Source: JBEKYD01 sp049509915 (GTDB taxonomy: Bacteria; Acidobacteriota; Terriglobia; Bryobacterales; Bryobacteraceae). Taken from it: a stretch of 18,717 bases of DNA. The stretch lies in assembly GCA_049509915.1 (NCBI GenBank), contig JBEKZL010000206.1:1-18717 (forward strand), written 5' to 3'. Within the stretch, counting starts at the first letter, position 1; every line of letters begins with the position of its first letter. Positions 1 to 5,949 of this stretch are shown piece after piece. The notes beneath the pieces were generated by a model, which worked only from the letters and a program-made list of their open reading frames with translations, had not been told where the DNA came from and ran no database searches. The position numbers and the translations under genes were made by a program.

Positions 1-428
1 GCCGAGGCGTAGCGGTATCCGCCGCCGCCGGCCAGTTCCACCATGGAAAGCTTGCCGGCCAGAATGGCGCCCGCTCCGGCGAGTTTGTCGATCACCGTGG
101 CGTTGAAGTCGAAGACCTGGCCCGCGTACGGTTTGGCGCCCCAGGTGGTGGGTTGCCCGGCACAGCTCAGCAAATCCTTGACGGCGTACGGGACGCCTTG
201 CAGAGGGCCGCGCAGACGTCCGCGTTTGAGGTCGGCATCGACACTCTTGGCCTGGCGAATGGACTCCTGTACCAGGGGCAGCGCCAGCGCGTTGTAGCGC
301 GGTCCCAACTGTTGGAGGCGCAAAGCAAAGGCTCGGGCGAGTTCTTCGGCGGAAAACTCCTTAGCCAACAGGCGCCGATTGAGCTGCTTGATGGTGGAGA
401 AGAAAACGTCCTGGCCGGGCGCTGCCAT
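1..428 (-). CDS. Amidase-signature family hydrolase (GatA-like), N-terminal part
   Basis: The frame reads leftward from the ATG at 428 and stays open to the window edge, giving the first 142 residues; the C-terminal two thirds lie outside. The protein matches the amidase-signature (AS) family, which hydrolyses amides with a Ser-cisSer-Lys triad. The segment GVPYAVKDLL at residues 78-87 carries the family's catalytic lysine (Lys84), followed by the typical TTWGAKPY and AGAILAGKLSMVELAGGGG blocks. The two catalytic serines would lie beyond the edge and cannot be checked. It starts 6 nt after the stop of the small Tat-signal gene, with no clear ribosome site, so translation is probably coupled. 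No signal peptide of its own is seen. Whether it is a GatA subunit or a stand-alone amidase cannot be decided; no gatB or gatC is visible, and stand-alone is favoured. Confidence 0.85.
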   Translation of the reverse strand, partial: MAAPGQDVFFSTIKQLNRRLLAKEFSAEELARAFALRLQQLGPRYNALALPLVQESIRQAKSVDADLKRGRLRGPLQGVPYAVKDLLSCAGQPTTWGAKPYAGQVFDFNATVIDKLAGAGAILAGKLSMVELAGGGGYRYAS

Positions 429-434
429 GGCGCG

Positions 435-659
435 TCAGGCCTTGAACTGGAAGGCCGGTTCGGTGGCCATGGGAAGCTTGACTTTGGCCAGGACGCCAGC
501 GTTGTTGCGGATCCGTTCGCGGGCGAGACGCAGCTCCTCGGCCGGGTCGGGGGTGGAACCGGCGGTAGAGGAAGCGGGTTGTTGGGCCGGCATCACCGAA
601 CCCAGGACGGCCGGGGCCAAAGCCGCCGCCAATTTCCGGCGGGTGAATTTCGCGCTCAT
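435..659 (-). CDS. Small twin-arginine-signal protein preceding an amidase
   Basis: This 74-aa protein has an N-terminal FTRRKLAAALAPAVLG segment, a twin-arginine motif followed by a hydrophobic stretch, suggesting Tat export. After a Pro/Ser/Thr-rich linker there is a short charged helix (DPAEELRLARERIRNNAGVLAKV) and a C-terminal MATEPAFQFKA. Its ATG at 659 overlaps the aroDE stop codon by 4 nt (ATGA), and the amidase gene begins 6 nt after its own stop, so all three are probably one transcript. Position suggests it could be an exported partner or subunit for the amidase; that is inference. The overlap sets the start: a longer reading in the same frame would run far into aroDE. I do not recognise a named family. 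Confidence 0.75.
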   Translation of the reverse strand: MSAKFTRRKLAAALAPAVLGSVMPAQQPASSTAGSTPDPAEELRLARERIRNNAGVLAKVKLPMATEPAFQFKA

Positions 660-2161
660 TTGGGCTCCAGTGCCTCCATGGCGGCTTTGAGCATGGCCTG
701 ACGGGGCGCCGTTTCGCCAGTCCACAACTCGAACTGGCGCACGGCCTGCTCCACGAACATCTCCACCCCGGGTATCACCGCTTTGCCCTGTTCGCGCGCA
801 TGCTTCACCAAGACCGTCTCCATAGGATTGTAGACCATATCGAAAACCACTTCGGCGGGGATGGCGCCGTCGAAGAAACATTCGTCGACATGCGGGAACA
901 TGCCAAGCGGCGTGGCGTGCACCACCACATCGAACTTGCGCCCGTTCAACTGGTCGCGCAGCAACGGCTCAGCGCTGCAGATCTTGGCCAGGGCGCGCAC
1001 CCGGTCGGGGTTGCGTCCGGTGATTGCCAGCCTGGCGCCGGCATCGGACAGCGCAAACGCGGCGCCGCGCGCGGCGCCGCCGTTACCCACCACCAACACC
1101 GAGGAGTTGGGCAGGCGGAGGACGCGCGCCAGGGGAAGGGTGACGCCGGCTACGTCGGTATTGGCGCCGCGCCACTTGCCCGCCTTGCGCCAAACAGTGT
1201 TGACCGCGCCGATGCGTTTGGCCAGCGGGTCGACCGCGTCCAGGTAGCGAATGATCTTCTGCTTGTGCGGAATGGTGACGCTGAAACCGGCCAAAGGGAG
1301 TTTGGACGCCAGTGAAAAGAAGTCGCGAAGATAAGCGGGCGTGACCAGAAACGGGAGGTAGACGGCGTCGATGCGGCGCGACTGGAAGGCGCGGTTCAGC
1401 ACCGCTGGAGAAATGGAATGGCGAATGGGATCGGCGATCACGCCATAGATCTTGGCGGTCCGGGCGAGTTTCTCGACATGATAGACGGAGCGCAGCACGC
1501 GCGCGCTGGCCTGGCCGGAAGCCGTACCTTCGGTCGCCATGGGCGCGGCATAGGTAAAGCAGCCGCCGAACACGGGCGACAATACGCGCGTCGGAAATCC
1601 GAGGTCGCCCATGGCCAGCACGACCAATTTCTGCCGCGGGAGGCCGCGGGCCGCCGCCAGAACCCGAACGTTGTCGGAGGGTTTGCGCGCGGTGGTGACC
1701 AGCTTATACACGTCGGCGCGCACGCCGAGCACGCGGCCGGCCACGGTATCCATGGGCGGCGTGGCCTCGAAATTATGATACGACACCACCACCAGGGCGC
1801 GGCCGCGGAACTGGGCCACGCGGTCGACCGCTGCCTCGGCCGTTTCGATTTCCACGTCGACCGCCGCCGCGCCCGCGCCGATCGCCTGCTCCAGAATGGC
1901 GAGTTGTTCCTCGATGCTGCCGTTGAATCTGCCGTGGTTTTGGTGGCGGCGGCAGGTGGCCAGGATAACAGTATCCGGAAAGTCGCGCAGAAAGTCGCCG
2001 ATGGCCGCCGCGCCCGCGGCCGGCACATCCAGGAAGTCCAGACGGAACTCGAGGAAGGTCTCGCCCGCCTCGGCTTCGCGCCGGGCGTGGGCTAACAAAC
2101 TGGGAACATCGGGCAGACCCATCGCAATGCAAATGCGCGGGAGCGTCCTGGTTGGCGGCAT
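656..2161 (-). CDS. aroDE: Bifunctional 3-dehydroquinate dehydratase / shikimate dehydrogenase
   Basis: This 501-aa fusion carries out steps 3 and 4 of the shikimate pathway: 3-dehydroquinate to 3-dehydroshikimate, then NADPH-dependent reduction to shikimate, in the cytoplasm. Residues 8-225 are type I dehydroquinase: EFRLDFLD (38-45), general-base His129 in SYHNFEATP, Schiff-base Lys153 in VYKLVTTA, substrate Arg192 and Gln217. Residues 238-500 are AroE: YGVIADPIRHSISP with the paired shikimate-binding serines 249 and 251, catalytic Lys300 in SVTIPHKQ, NTD (Asp336), the nucleotide-binding GNGGAARGA loop (359-367) and TGRN for the NADP phosphate. No active-site residue appears missing. The arrangement resembles the plant DHQ-SDH enzyme. 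The ATG at 2161 is used; Met14 is an alternative. It heads an operon with the Tat-signal protein and amidase. Confidence 0.95.
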   Translation of the reverse strand: MPPTRTLPRICIAMGLPDVPSLLAHARREAEAGETFLEFRLDFLDVPAAGAAAIGDFLRDFPDTVILATCRRHQNHGRFNGSIEEQLAILEQAIGAGAAAVDVEIETAEAAVDRVAQFRGRALVVVSYHNFEATPPMDTVAGRVLGVRADVYKLVTTARKPSDNVRVLAAARGLPRQKLVVLAMGDLGFPTRVLSPVFGGCFTYAAPMATEGTASGQASARVLRSVYHVEKLARTAKIYGVIADPIRHSISPAVLNRAFQSRRIDAVYLPFLVTPAYLRDFFSLASKLPLAGFSVTIPHKQKIIRYLDAVDPLAKRIGAVNTVWRKAGKWRGANTDVAGVTLPLARVLRLPNSSVLVVGNGGAARGAAFALSDAGARLAITGRNPDRVRALAKICSAEPLLRDQLNGRKFDVVVHATPLGMFPHVDECFFDGAIPAEVVFDMVYNPMETVLVKHAREQGKAVIPGVEMFVEQAVRQFELWTGETAPRQAMLKAAMEALEPK

Positions 2162-2183
2162 CTTACGTAAGGATCTCTAGAAT

Positions 2184-2189
2184 ATCATA
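2184..2189 (-). promoter_or_regulatory. Putative -10 box of aroDE
   Basis: On the minus strand the sequence TATGAT lies 22 nt upstream of the aroDE ATG, which predicts a 5' leader of about 15 nt. There is no good -35 hexamer at 16-18 nt spacing and no Shine-Dalgarno site. The 175-nt gap from 2162 to 2336 separates two divergent genes and presumably holds both promoters. Confidence 0.35.
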
Positions 2190-2336
2190 CCGGCGGCGGA
2201 CCGCCTGGAATTGGCGCGAATTTGGGGTGTCGCACGAGACCGGCGAGGGCCTCGAAACCTTCGTGAAGCGGGCGTTTGCACTCCTGCCGGGGGCCGCGCT
2301 CCGGCGCGGGCGATCCAGGCGAGAATGGAAGTAGCT

Positions 2337-2882
2337 ATGGCGTTCGATTCCTCCCGTTACGGCGAAAGCGTGCAGGCGCTGCTGGGCCTCGATGGCGACG
2401 GCAACCGCCTGATGCCGCTGGGCGCGCCGCGGTGCTCCTCCGAAGAGGTCCAGCGGCGGTTGCGGCAATGGAAGGCCGGCGAGGTGTTCGGTGGTGCGCG
2501 CGCTCCCGAAGCCGCTCTGGCCGGGCTGTACCTGTATTTCTCCTGTTGGGAGGATGCCCATCGGGTCGCCCAGGACATTCCCAGCGCGGAGGGCAGCTAC
2601 TGGCACGCCATGGTGCATCGCCAGGAACCCGACGCCTGGAATTCCGGGTACTGGTTCCGGCAGACTGGGCGGCACGCGATTTTTCCGGCTCTACGGGCCG
2701 CGGCGGCCCGGGTCGGCGTCGAGTTCGGCCCGGAGTGGGACTCGATCGCCTTCATCGATTTCTGCGAAAAGGCGCGGACCCAACCGGGCTCCCCGATCGA
2801 GCGGCAAGCGCTCGAAGTCCAACGCGCCGAGTGGCAATTGCTGTTCGATTACTGCGCTTCCAAGCAGGGCTTCGCCCCTTGA
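2337..2882 (+). CDS. Conserved uncharacterised protein with YWHAMVHR...NSGYWFR motif
   Basis: This is a 181-aa soluble protein with no signal peptide and no membrane segment. The notable part is residues 87-116, which hold closely spaced aromatic, histidine and charged residues (SYWHAMVHRQEPDAWNSGYW followed by FRQTGRHAIF). I recognise this pattern from uncharacterised proteins in several phyla but cannot name a domain or function. Around it are an acidic/aromatic LAGLYLYFSCWEDAHRVAQ helix (61-79) and a C-terminal EVQRAEWQLLFDYC helix. The start is chosen because GGAAG lies 5 nt upstream of the ATG at 2337; a second in-frame ATG sits at 2325 with a weaker site. It is divergent from aroDE and convergent with the exported hydrolase, so it is probably a single-gene unit. 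Its strong coding character makes the opposite-strand frame at 2163-2675 unlikely. Confidence 0.75.
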   Translation: MAFDSSRYGESVQALLGLDGDGNRLMPLGAPRCSSEEVQRRLRQWKAGEVFGGARAPEAALAGLYLYFSCWEDAHRVAQDIPSAEGSYWHAMVHRQEPDAWNSGYWFRQTGRHAIFPALRAAAARVGVEFGPEWDSIAFIDFCEKARTQPGSPIERQALEVQRAEWQLLFDYCASKQGFAP

Positions 2883-2948
2883 CATCCCTGCGGGATATGG
2901 AAGGTGAGGAAGACGAGAAGATGGAATGAAATGCCTGCTTCATTCCGC

Positions 2949-3021
2949 CCTTCTTCCTTCTAACTTCTTCCTTCTAACTTCTTCCTTCTCACTTCTCACT
3001 TCTTCCTTCTCACTTCTTCCT
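2949..3021. repeat. Polypyrimidine tandem repeat, unit about 14 bp
   Basis: A direct repeat with unit ACTTCTTCCTTCT(A/C) occurs about five times, one copy shortened to ACTTCTC, giving a nearly pure pyrimidine plus strand of about 70 nt. It lies between the stop codons of two convergent genes and touches the stop codon of the exported hydrolase at 3020-3022. The preceding stretch 2898-2932 is purine-rich on the same strand, so partial fold-back is possible. Such arrays can expand and contract by slippage. Confidence 0.85.
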
Positions 3022-4177
3022 ACCTCGCTTCGACGCCCAAGTGACGGGCCAGGAAAGGCAACCCCTGTTTGCCGTGGAAACTGTGCGGGCCGTCGAAAAC
3101 TTCCAGGCCCACCTGGTCTTCGGCGCCGAAGACGGCGTAGACTTTCTGGATGCGGGCGAAGCTTTCGCGCGCGGCCGCGGTGGGGAAAATGGGATCGCGC
3201 AGGCCGGATTCGGCAAACAGCGCGCGGGGCGCGATCAAGCCGGCCACGTCGTACATTTCCGCCCAATTCAGAATGCCCGGAACGTAGTTGTCGATGCAGT
3301 GCGACACGCGCATGATACTCTCGCGGAACGTATTCAGGTAGCTCGAAACCAGGGCGGCGCGAATGCGCGAATCGAGCGCGGCGGTAAACAGGGTGCAAGT
3401 CCCCCCTCCCGAGCAGCCCAGGCAGCCGACGCGGCTGCTATCGAGCTCCGGGCGGGTAGCGATCCAGTCGATGGCGCGTATGGTGTCAAAGACACGCCAG
3501 CCGATCATGGTCTGCCCCAGAAGCAGCGCCGAGCCGGCCGCCGGCTGGCAGGCGGAGGCGGAAAGCCCGTGTGATCTGGTGAGCGGGTCACGACGGCAAC
3601 CGAAAGCCATGGGCTCGATGGCAACCGCCGCCATACCGTGCTCGGCAATCTGCAAGGCGTAATCGTACTCGTAATCGACCCGCGCAGTGCGGTCGCGGCC
3701 ATGCTCGTCGATGCCCACGATATCGTCCACGCCGCGGCCATGGCCGGGAATGGCGATCACCGCGGGATAGGGCGCGCGGCCGGCGTTGGGCGTCACCAGG
3801 TATCCCAACATTGCTACGCCGGGGCGGCTCTGGAAGATGAACTTCTCCCGCCGGTAAGCCGGGTATTCCTTCACTTCCAGGGTCTGCGGCTGAAGCGGCG
3901 TTCGCTGCGACGGGAACCCGCCCACCAGCTCTGTGATTTTCTGGCGCAGTTCTTTCTGCCAGGCTTCGGCCTGCGGGCGCGAGGTGGCCTGAAAAGTCAT
4001 CCGCAAAGGCGCGGCGTCGTGCAGATTTTGGGTATAAAGTACGGGGTCGAAGCCGGACGGATCGATTTTATTCTCGAAGCCGTCGAGCGCACCGGTATAG
4101 GAGAGAGTATCGGCCGCCGCGGTTTCAACGGCCACCGCACCGGCCATGGCGAGCTTACCCAGTTCGCGTCGGGTCAT
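3020..4177 (-). CDS. Exported alpha/beta hydrolase (dienelactone hydrolase / acetyl esterase type)
   Basis: This 385-aa protein has an N-terminal MTRRELGKLAMAGAVAV segment resembling a Tat signal, suggesting export. The core is an alpha/beta hydrolase: PYPAVIAIPGHGRG at 137-149 forms the oxyanion-hole region, GCSGGG at 254-259 carries nucleophile Ser256, Asp328 in SGLRDPIFP is the likely acid and His365 in FDGPHSFHG the likely base. The nucleophile elbow is G-x-S-G-G, as in acetyl-xylan-esterase-like members. Substrate is unknown; ester or acetyl-glycan cleavage is the family expectation. No Shine-Dalgarno site precedes the ATG at 4177, and a TATCAT box sits 6 nt upstream, so the mRNA may be leaderless. 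The nearest upstream gene on this strand (4248-4580) is 70 nt away and probably separate. Confidence 0.85.
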   Translation of the reverse strand: MTRRELGKLAMAGAVAVETAAADTLSYTGALDGFENKIDPSGFDPVLYTQNLHDAAPLRMTFQATSRPQAEAWQKELRQKITELVGGFPSQRTPLQPQTLEVKEYPAYRREKFIFQSRPGVAMLGYLVTPNAGRAPYPAVIAIPGHGRGVDDIVGIDEHGRDRTARVDYEYDYALQIAEHGMAAVAIEPMAFGCRRDPLTRSHGLSASACQPAAGSALLLGQTMIGWRVFDTIRAIDWIATRPELDSSRVGCLGCSGGGTCTLFTAALDSRIRAALVSSYLNTFRESIMRVSHCIDNYVPGILNWAEMYDVAGLIAPRALFAESGLRDPIFPTAAARESFARIQKVYAVFGAEDQVGLEVFDGPHSFHGKQGLPFLARHLGVEAR

Positions 4178-4183
4178 GATGTG

Positions 4184-4189
4184 ATGATA
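4184..4189 (-). promoter_or_regulatory. Putative -10 box of the exported hydrolase, leaderless geometry
   Basis: TATCAT on the minus strand is separated from the ATG at 4177 by 6 nt, which places the expected transcription start on or next to the start codon. It matches TATAAT at five of six positions. No convincing -35 element is seen. Confidence 0.4.
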
Positions 4190-4247
4190 GCGCCGGAGGT
4201 GCTACAGTTGCCCTCTCGGTGGACGGGAGCCTGCCCCGTGCGGTGCT

Positions 4248-4580
4248 TTAGCAGGGGAATGAGAGACTACGGAGGGCTATGGTCCGTCCCACCTGAATCG
4301 CGGCGGGCGCTCGATCGATGAAGGCCCTGGCTGAGCTCCCCACCGCCATATGGTAGAGGAACAGCAACACCAGGGCGCCCACCACAGCCATGAAAAATCC
4401 GGCGGGATGGCCTTCGTTGTACAAGCCCAGCACACGGCCGAGAACTCCACCGAGCCAGGCGCCGGCCAGTCCGAGCAGCATCGTGAGGATCAACCCATGC
4501 GGAGTCCAACCCGGAAAAATCCACCTGGCGACGAACCCGACGATCAGTCCAAATATCATGTGCCCGATCATGCTCATCAT
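4248..4580 (-). CDS. GlsB/YeaQ/YmgE-family membrane protein
   Basis: This 110-aa integral membrane protein has three predicted transmembrane segments (about 8-24, 30-52 and 61-80) rich in glycine, with the family's GLIVGFVARWIFPG opening and LGLAGAWLGGVLGRVLG middle. The family, also called transglycosylase-associated protein, is linked to stress responses but its biochemical role is unsettled. Members are usually 80-90 aa; the tail after residue 82 (ARAFIDRAPAAIQVGRT onwards) is an extension of about 28 residues. Three in-frame ATGs (residues 1, 2 and 4) compete as starts, none with a Shine-Dalgarno site. The first fits a strong upstream promoter whose start would fall at the ATG. It is probably a single-gene unit. 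Confidence 0.85.
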   Translation of the reverse strand: MMSMIGHMIFGLIVGFVARWIFPGWTPHGLILTMLLGLAGAWLGGVLGRVLGLYNEGHPAGFFMAVVGALVLLFLYHMAVGSSARAFIDRAPAAIQVGRTIALRSLSFPC

Positions 4581-4589
4581 GTACAGAGG

Positions 4590-4618
4590 ATCATATCCCA
4601 GCCTGAGGGAACTGACAA
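4590..4618 (-). promoter_or_regulatory. Sigma-70-like promoter TTGTCA-17-TATGAT of the GlsB-family gene
   Basis: On the minus strand TTGTCA (4618-4613) is separated by exactly 17 nt from TATGAT (4595-4590), each matching the sigma-70 consensus at five of six positions. Only 9 nt separate the -10 box from the ATG at 4580, so the transcript would have almost no leader. This is the best promoter seen in the window. Confidence 0.65.
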
Positions 4619-4683
4619 GACAAGTCGCGAAACGGGCTTGGTGTTTAGTCCTATTACTTATAGATTGAGGTCGAGCGTTTGAA

Positions 4684-4705
4684 GAGGGCCCGCCGCGGGG
4701 CCCTC
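4684..4705 (-). terminator. GC-rich hairpin downstream of the cold-shock gene
   Basis: GAGGGCCC and GGGCCCTC form a perfect 8-bp stem with a 6-nt loop, 24 nt past the csp stop codon. On the minus strand it is followed by TTCAAA rather than a long T run, so it is a weak intrinsic terminator at best. Confidence 0.5.
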
Positions 4706-4729
4706 ATAAAGGCGGTTCTGAACGCTCCG

Positions 4730-4933
4730 TCAGACCCTCGATACGTTTTCGGCCTGCAGGCCCTTAGGCCCTTGTTTTACCTCGAATTCCACTTCCGAAC
4801 CCTCATCCAGGCTGCGATAGCCGGACGACTGAATCGCGGAAAAATGGACAAAGACATCGTCACCGCTGGCTCGCTGAATGAAACCATAGCCCTTGGCGGC
4901 GTTGAACCACTTCACGGTACCTTTTTCCCTCAC
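4730..4933 (-). CDS. Cold-shock domain protein (CspA family)
   Basis: This 67-aa protein is essentially one cold-shock domain: GTVKWFNAAKGYGFI, with RNP1-like KGYGFIQ at 14-20 and RNP2 VFVHF at 27-31, then GYRSLDEGSEVEFEV and a C-terminal GPKGLQAENV. The family binds single-stranded RNA and DNA and acts as an RNA chaperone in the cytoplasm. An open frame extends to a TTG at 4948, but I place the start at the GTG at 4933: AGGAG lies 7 nt upstream of it, the TTG would overlap that ribosome site, and the resulting length is normal for the family. The gene diverges from thiL, whose annotated 5' end begins only 26 nt away, so the csp promoter must lie within the thiL 5' region. Confidence 0.95.
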   Translation of the reverse strand: MREKGTVKWFNAAKGYGFIQRASGDDVFVHFSAIQSSGYRSLDEGSEVEFEVKQGPKGLQAENVSRV

Positions 4934-4940
4934 TACAACT

Positions 4941-4945
4941 CTCCT
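4941..4945 (-). promoter_or_regulatory. Ribosome-binding site AGGAG that sets the csp start
   Basis: AGGAG on the minus strand, 7 nt before the GTG at 4933. It falls inside the longer frame that begins at the TTG at 4948 and is the reason that longer start is rejected. Confidence 0.7.
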
Positions 4946-4959
4946 CAATCCTGTTTGTC

Positions 4960-5949
4960 GTGCTCTGGGGAATCCTTCAGACCAGGAAAGCTGACTTTCT
5001 CGGGCTTGCCAAGACCTTTCGAATCAAGCATGGTTCGGCGGCGCGGAGCGAATCGGACTGGCTGGACGCGATCCGGCGGCGGGTGAAATTGCCGCGCGGA
5101 GGTGAAACGATTGTCGGCATCGGCGACGATTGCGCCGTCTATCGTCCGCGCGGGGCGGACGCGGACCTGCTGTTCACTACGGACCTCGCGATCGAGGAGG
5201 TTCACTTTCGCCGCTCCACCCACACCGCGCGCGACGTGGGCTGGAAGGCGCTGGCACGGGGCTTGAGCGACATCGCCGCCATGGGTGGTACGCCGCGCTT
5301 CGTCCTGCTTTCGCTCGCCGTGGCGCCCTGGTGCGACGCGCGCTGGCTGAGCGGCTTCTACGACGGCCTGCTGGCGCTGGCTCGAAGAGAGGGCGCGATC
5401 CTGGCCGGCGGCGACTTGGGCCACGCCGACAAACTGGCTGCCGACGTGGTGGTCTGCGGCGCGGTGGAGCGTGGTAAAGCGCTGCTCCGTTCCGGGGCGC
5501 GGGCCGGCGACCGGCTCTACGTTTCGGGCCGCCTAGGCGGTTCTGCGCTAGGGCTCGCCGGGCATGGCGGCGCCGCCCGCAAACGGCATCTGCGGCCCGA
5601 GCCCAGAATCGCCGTGGGCCGATTTCTGCTCCGCCTGGGAGCGACGGCTGCCATGGATCTGAGCGACGGCCTCTCGCTCGACCTGCGCCGTTTGTGCCTG
5701 GAATCGAAGCTGGCCGCCGAAATCTCCGCGCCGCCCTTGTTCCCCGGAGCGACCCCGGCACAGGCGCTCCACGGCGGCGAGGATTACGAACTGCTATTCG
5801 CCGTGCCGCCCGCGACGCGCGTGCAGCGCGCCTTCCAAGGTGTGCCGCTCACTCAAATTGGTATCCTGCGCAAAGGGCGCGCCGGCACGGTGCTGCTCGA
5901 CGGCGCGCCGCTGGAGCCGCTGGGTTACGACCATTTCCGAGACAGATGA
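4960..5949 (+). CDS. thiL: Thiamine-monophosphate kinase
   Basis: ThiL phosphorylates thiamine monophosphate with ATP to give thiamine pyrophosphate, the last step of the cofactor pathway. All family blocks are present (numbered from the GTG at 4960): GIGDDCAV 53-60, TTDLAIEEVHF 73-83, KALARGLSDIAAMGG 96-110, GGDLGHAD 150-157, MDLSDGLSLD 232-241 and GGEDYELLF 272-280; the Asp-rich sites bind Mg and nucleotide. The start is doubtful. GTG 4960 is the first start codon in frame, has no Shine-Dalgarno site and adds about 28 residues before SESDWLDAIRRR, where ThiL proteins normally begin. No ATG, GTG or TTG occurs in frame between them. An ATG at 5030 lies in another frame. The gene ends in a 4-nt ATGA overlap with the serine hydrolase. 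Confidence 0.9.
   Translation: MLWGILQTRKADFLGLAKTFRIKHGSAARSESDWLDAIRRRVKLPRGGETIVGIGDDCAVYRPRGADADLLFTTDLAIEEVHFRRSTHTARDVGWKALARGLSDIAAMGGTPRFVLLSLAVAPWCDARWLSGFYDGLLALARREGAILAGGDLGHADKLAADVVVCGAVERGKALLRSGARAGDRLYVSGRLGGSALGLAGHGGAARKRHLRPEPRIAVGRFLLRLGATAAMDLSDGLSLDLRRLCLESKLAAEISAPPLFPGATPAQALHGGEDYELLFAVPPATRVQRAFQGVPLTQIGILRKGRAGTVLLDGAPLEPLGYDHFRDR

Noticed and set aside
2163..2675. 170-aa frame on the minus strand opposite the uncharacterised gene
   Set aside because: The plus-strand frame has a ribosome site and a conserved-looking aromatic/His motif; the minus frame is Pro/Arg-rich and would block the aroDE promoter region.
4679..5086. 135-aa plus-strand frame opposite csp, ending within thiL
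   Set aside because: Runs antisense through the cold-shock gene and its terminator, with no domain; its ATG at 5030 was considered only for the thiL start question.
5694..5945. Extension of the serine hydrolase frame upstream into thiL
   Set aside because: This part overlaps the certain thiL reading frame; the real start must lie at or after 5946.
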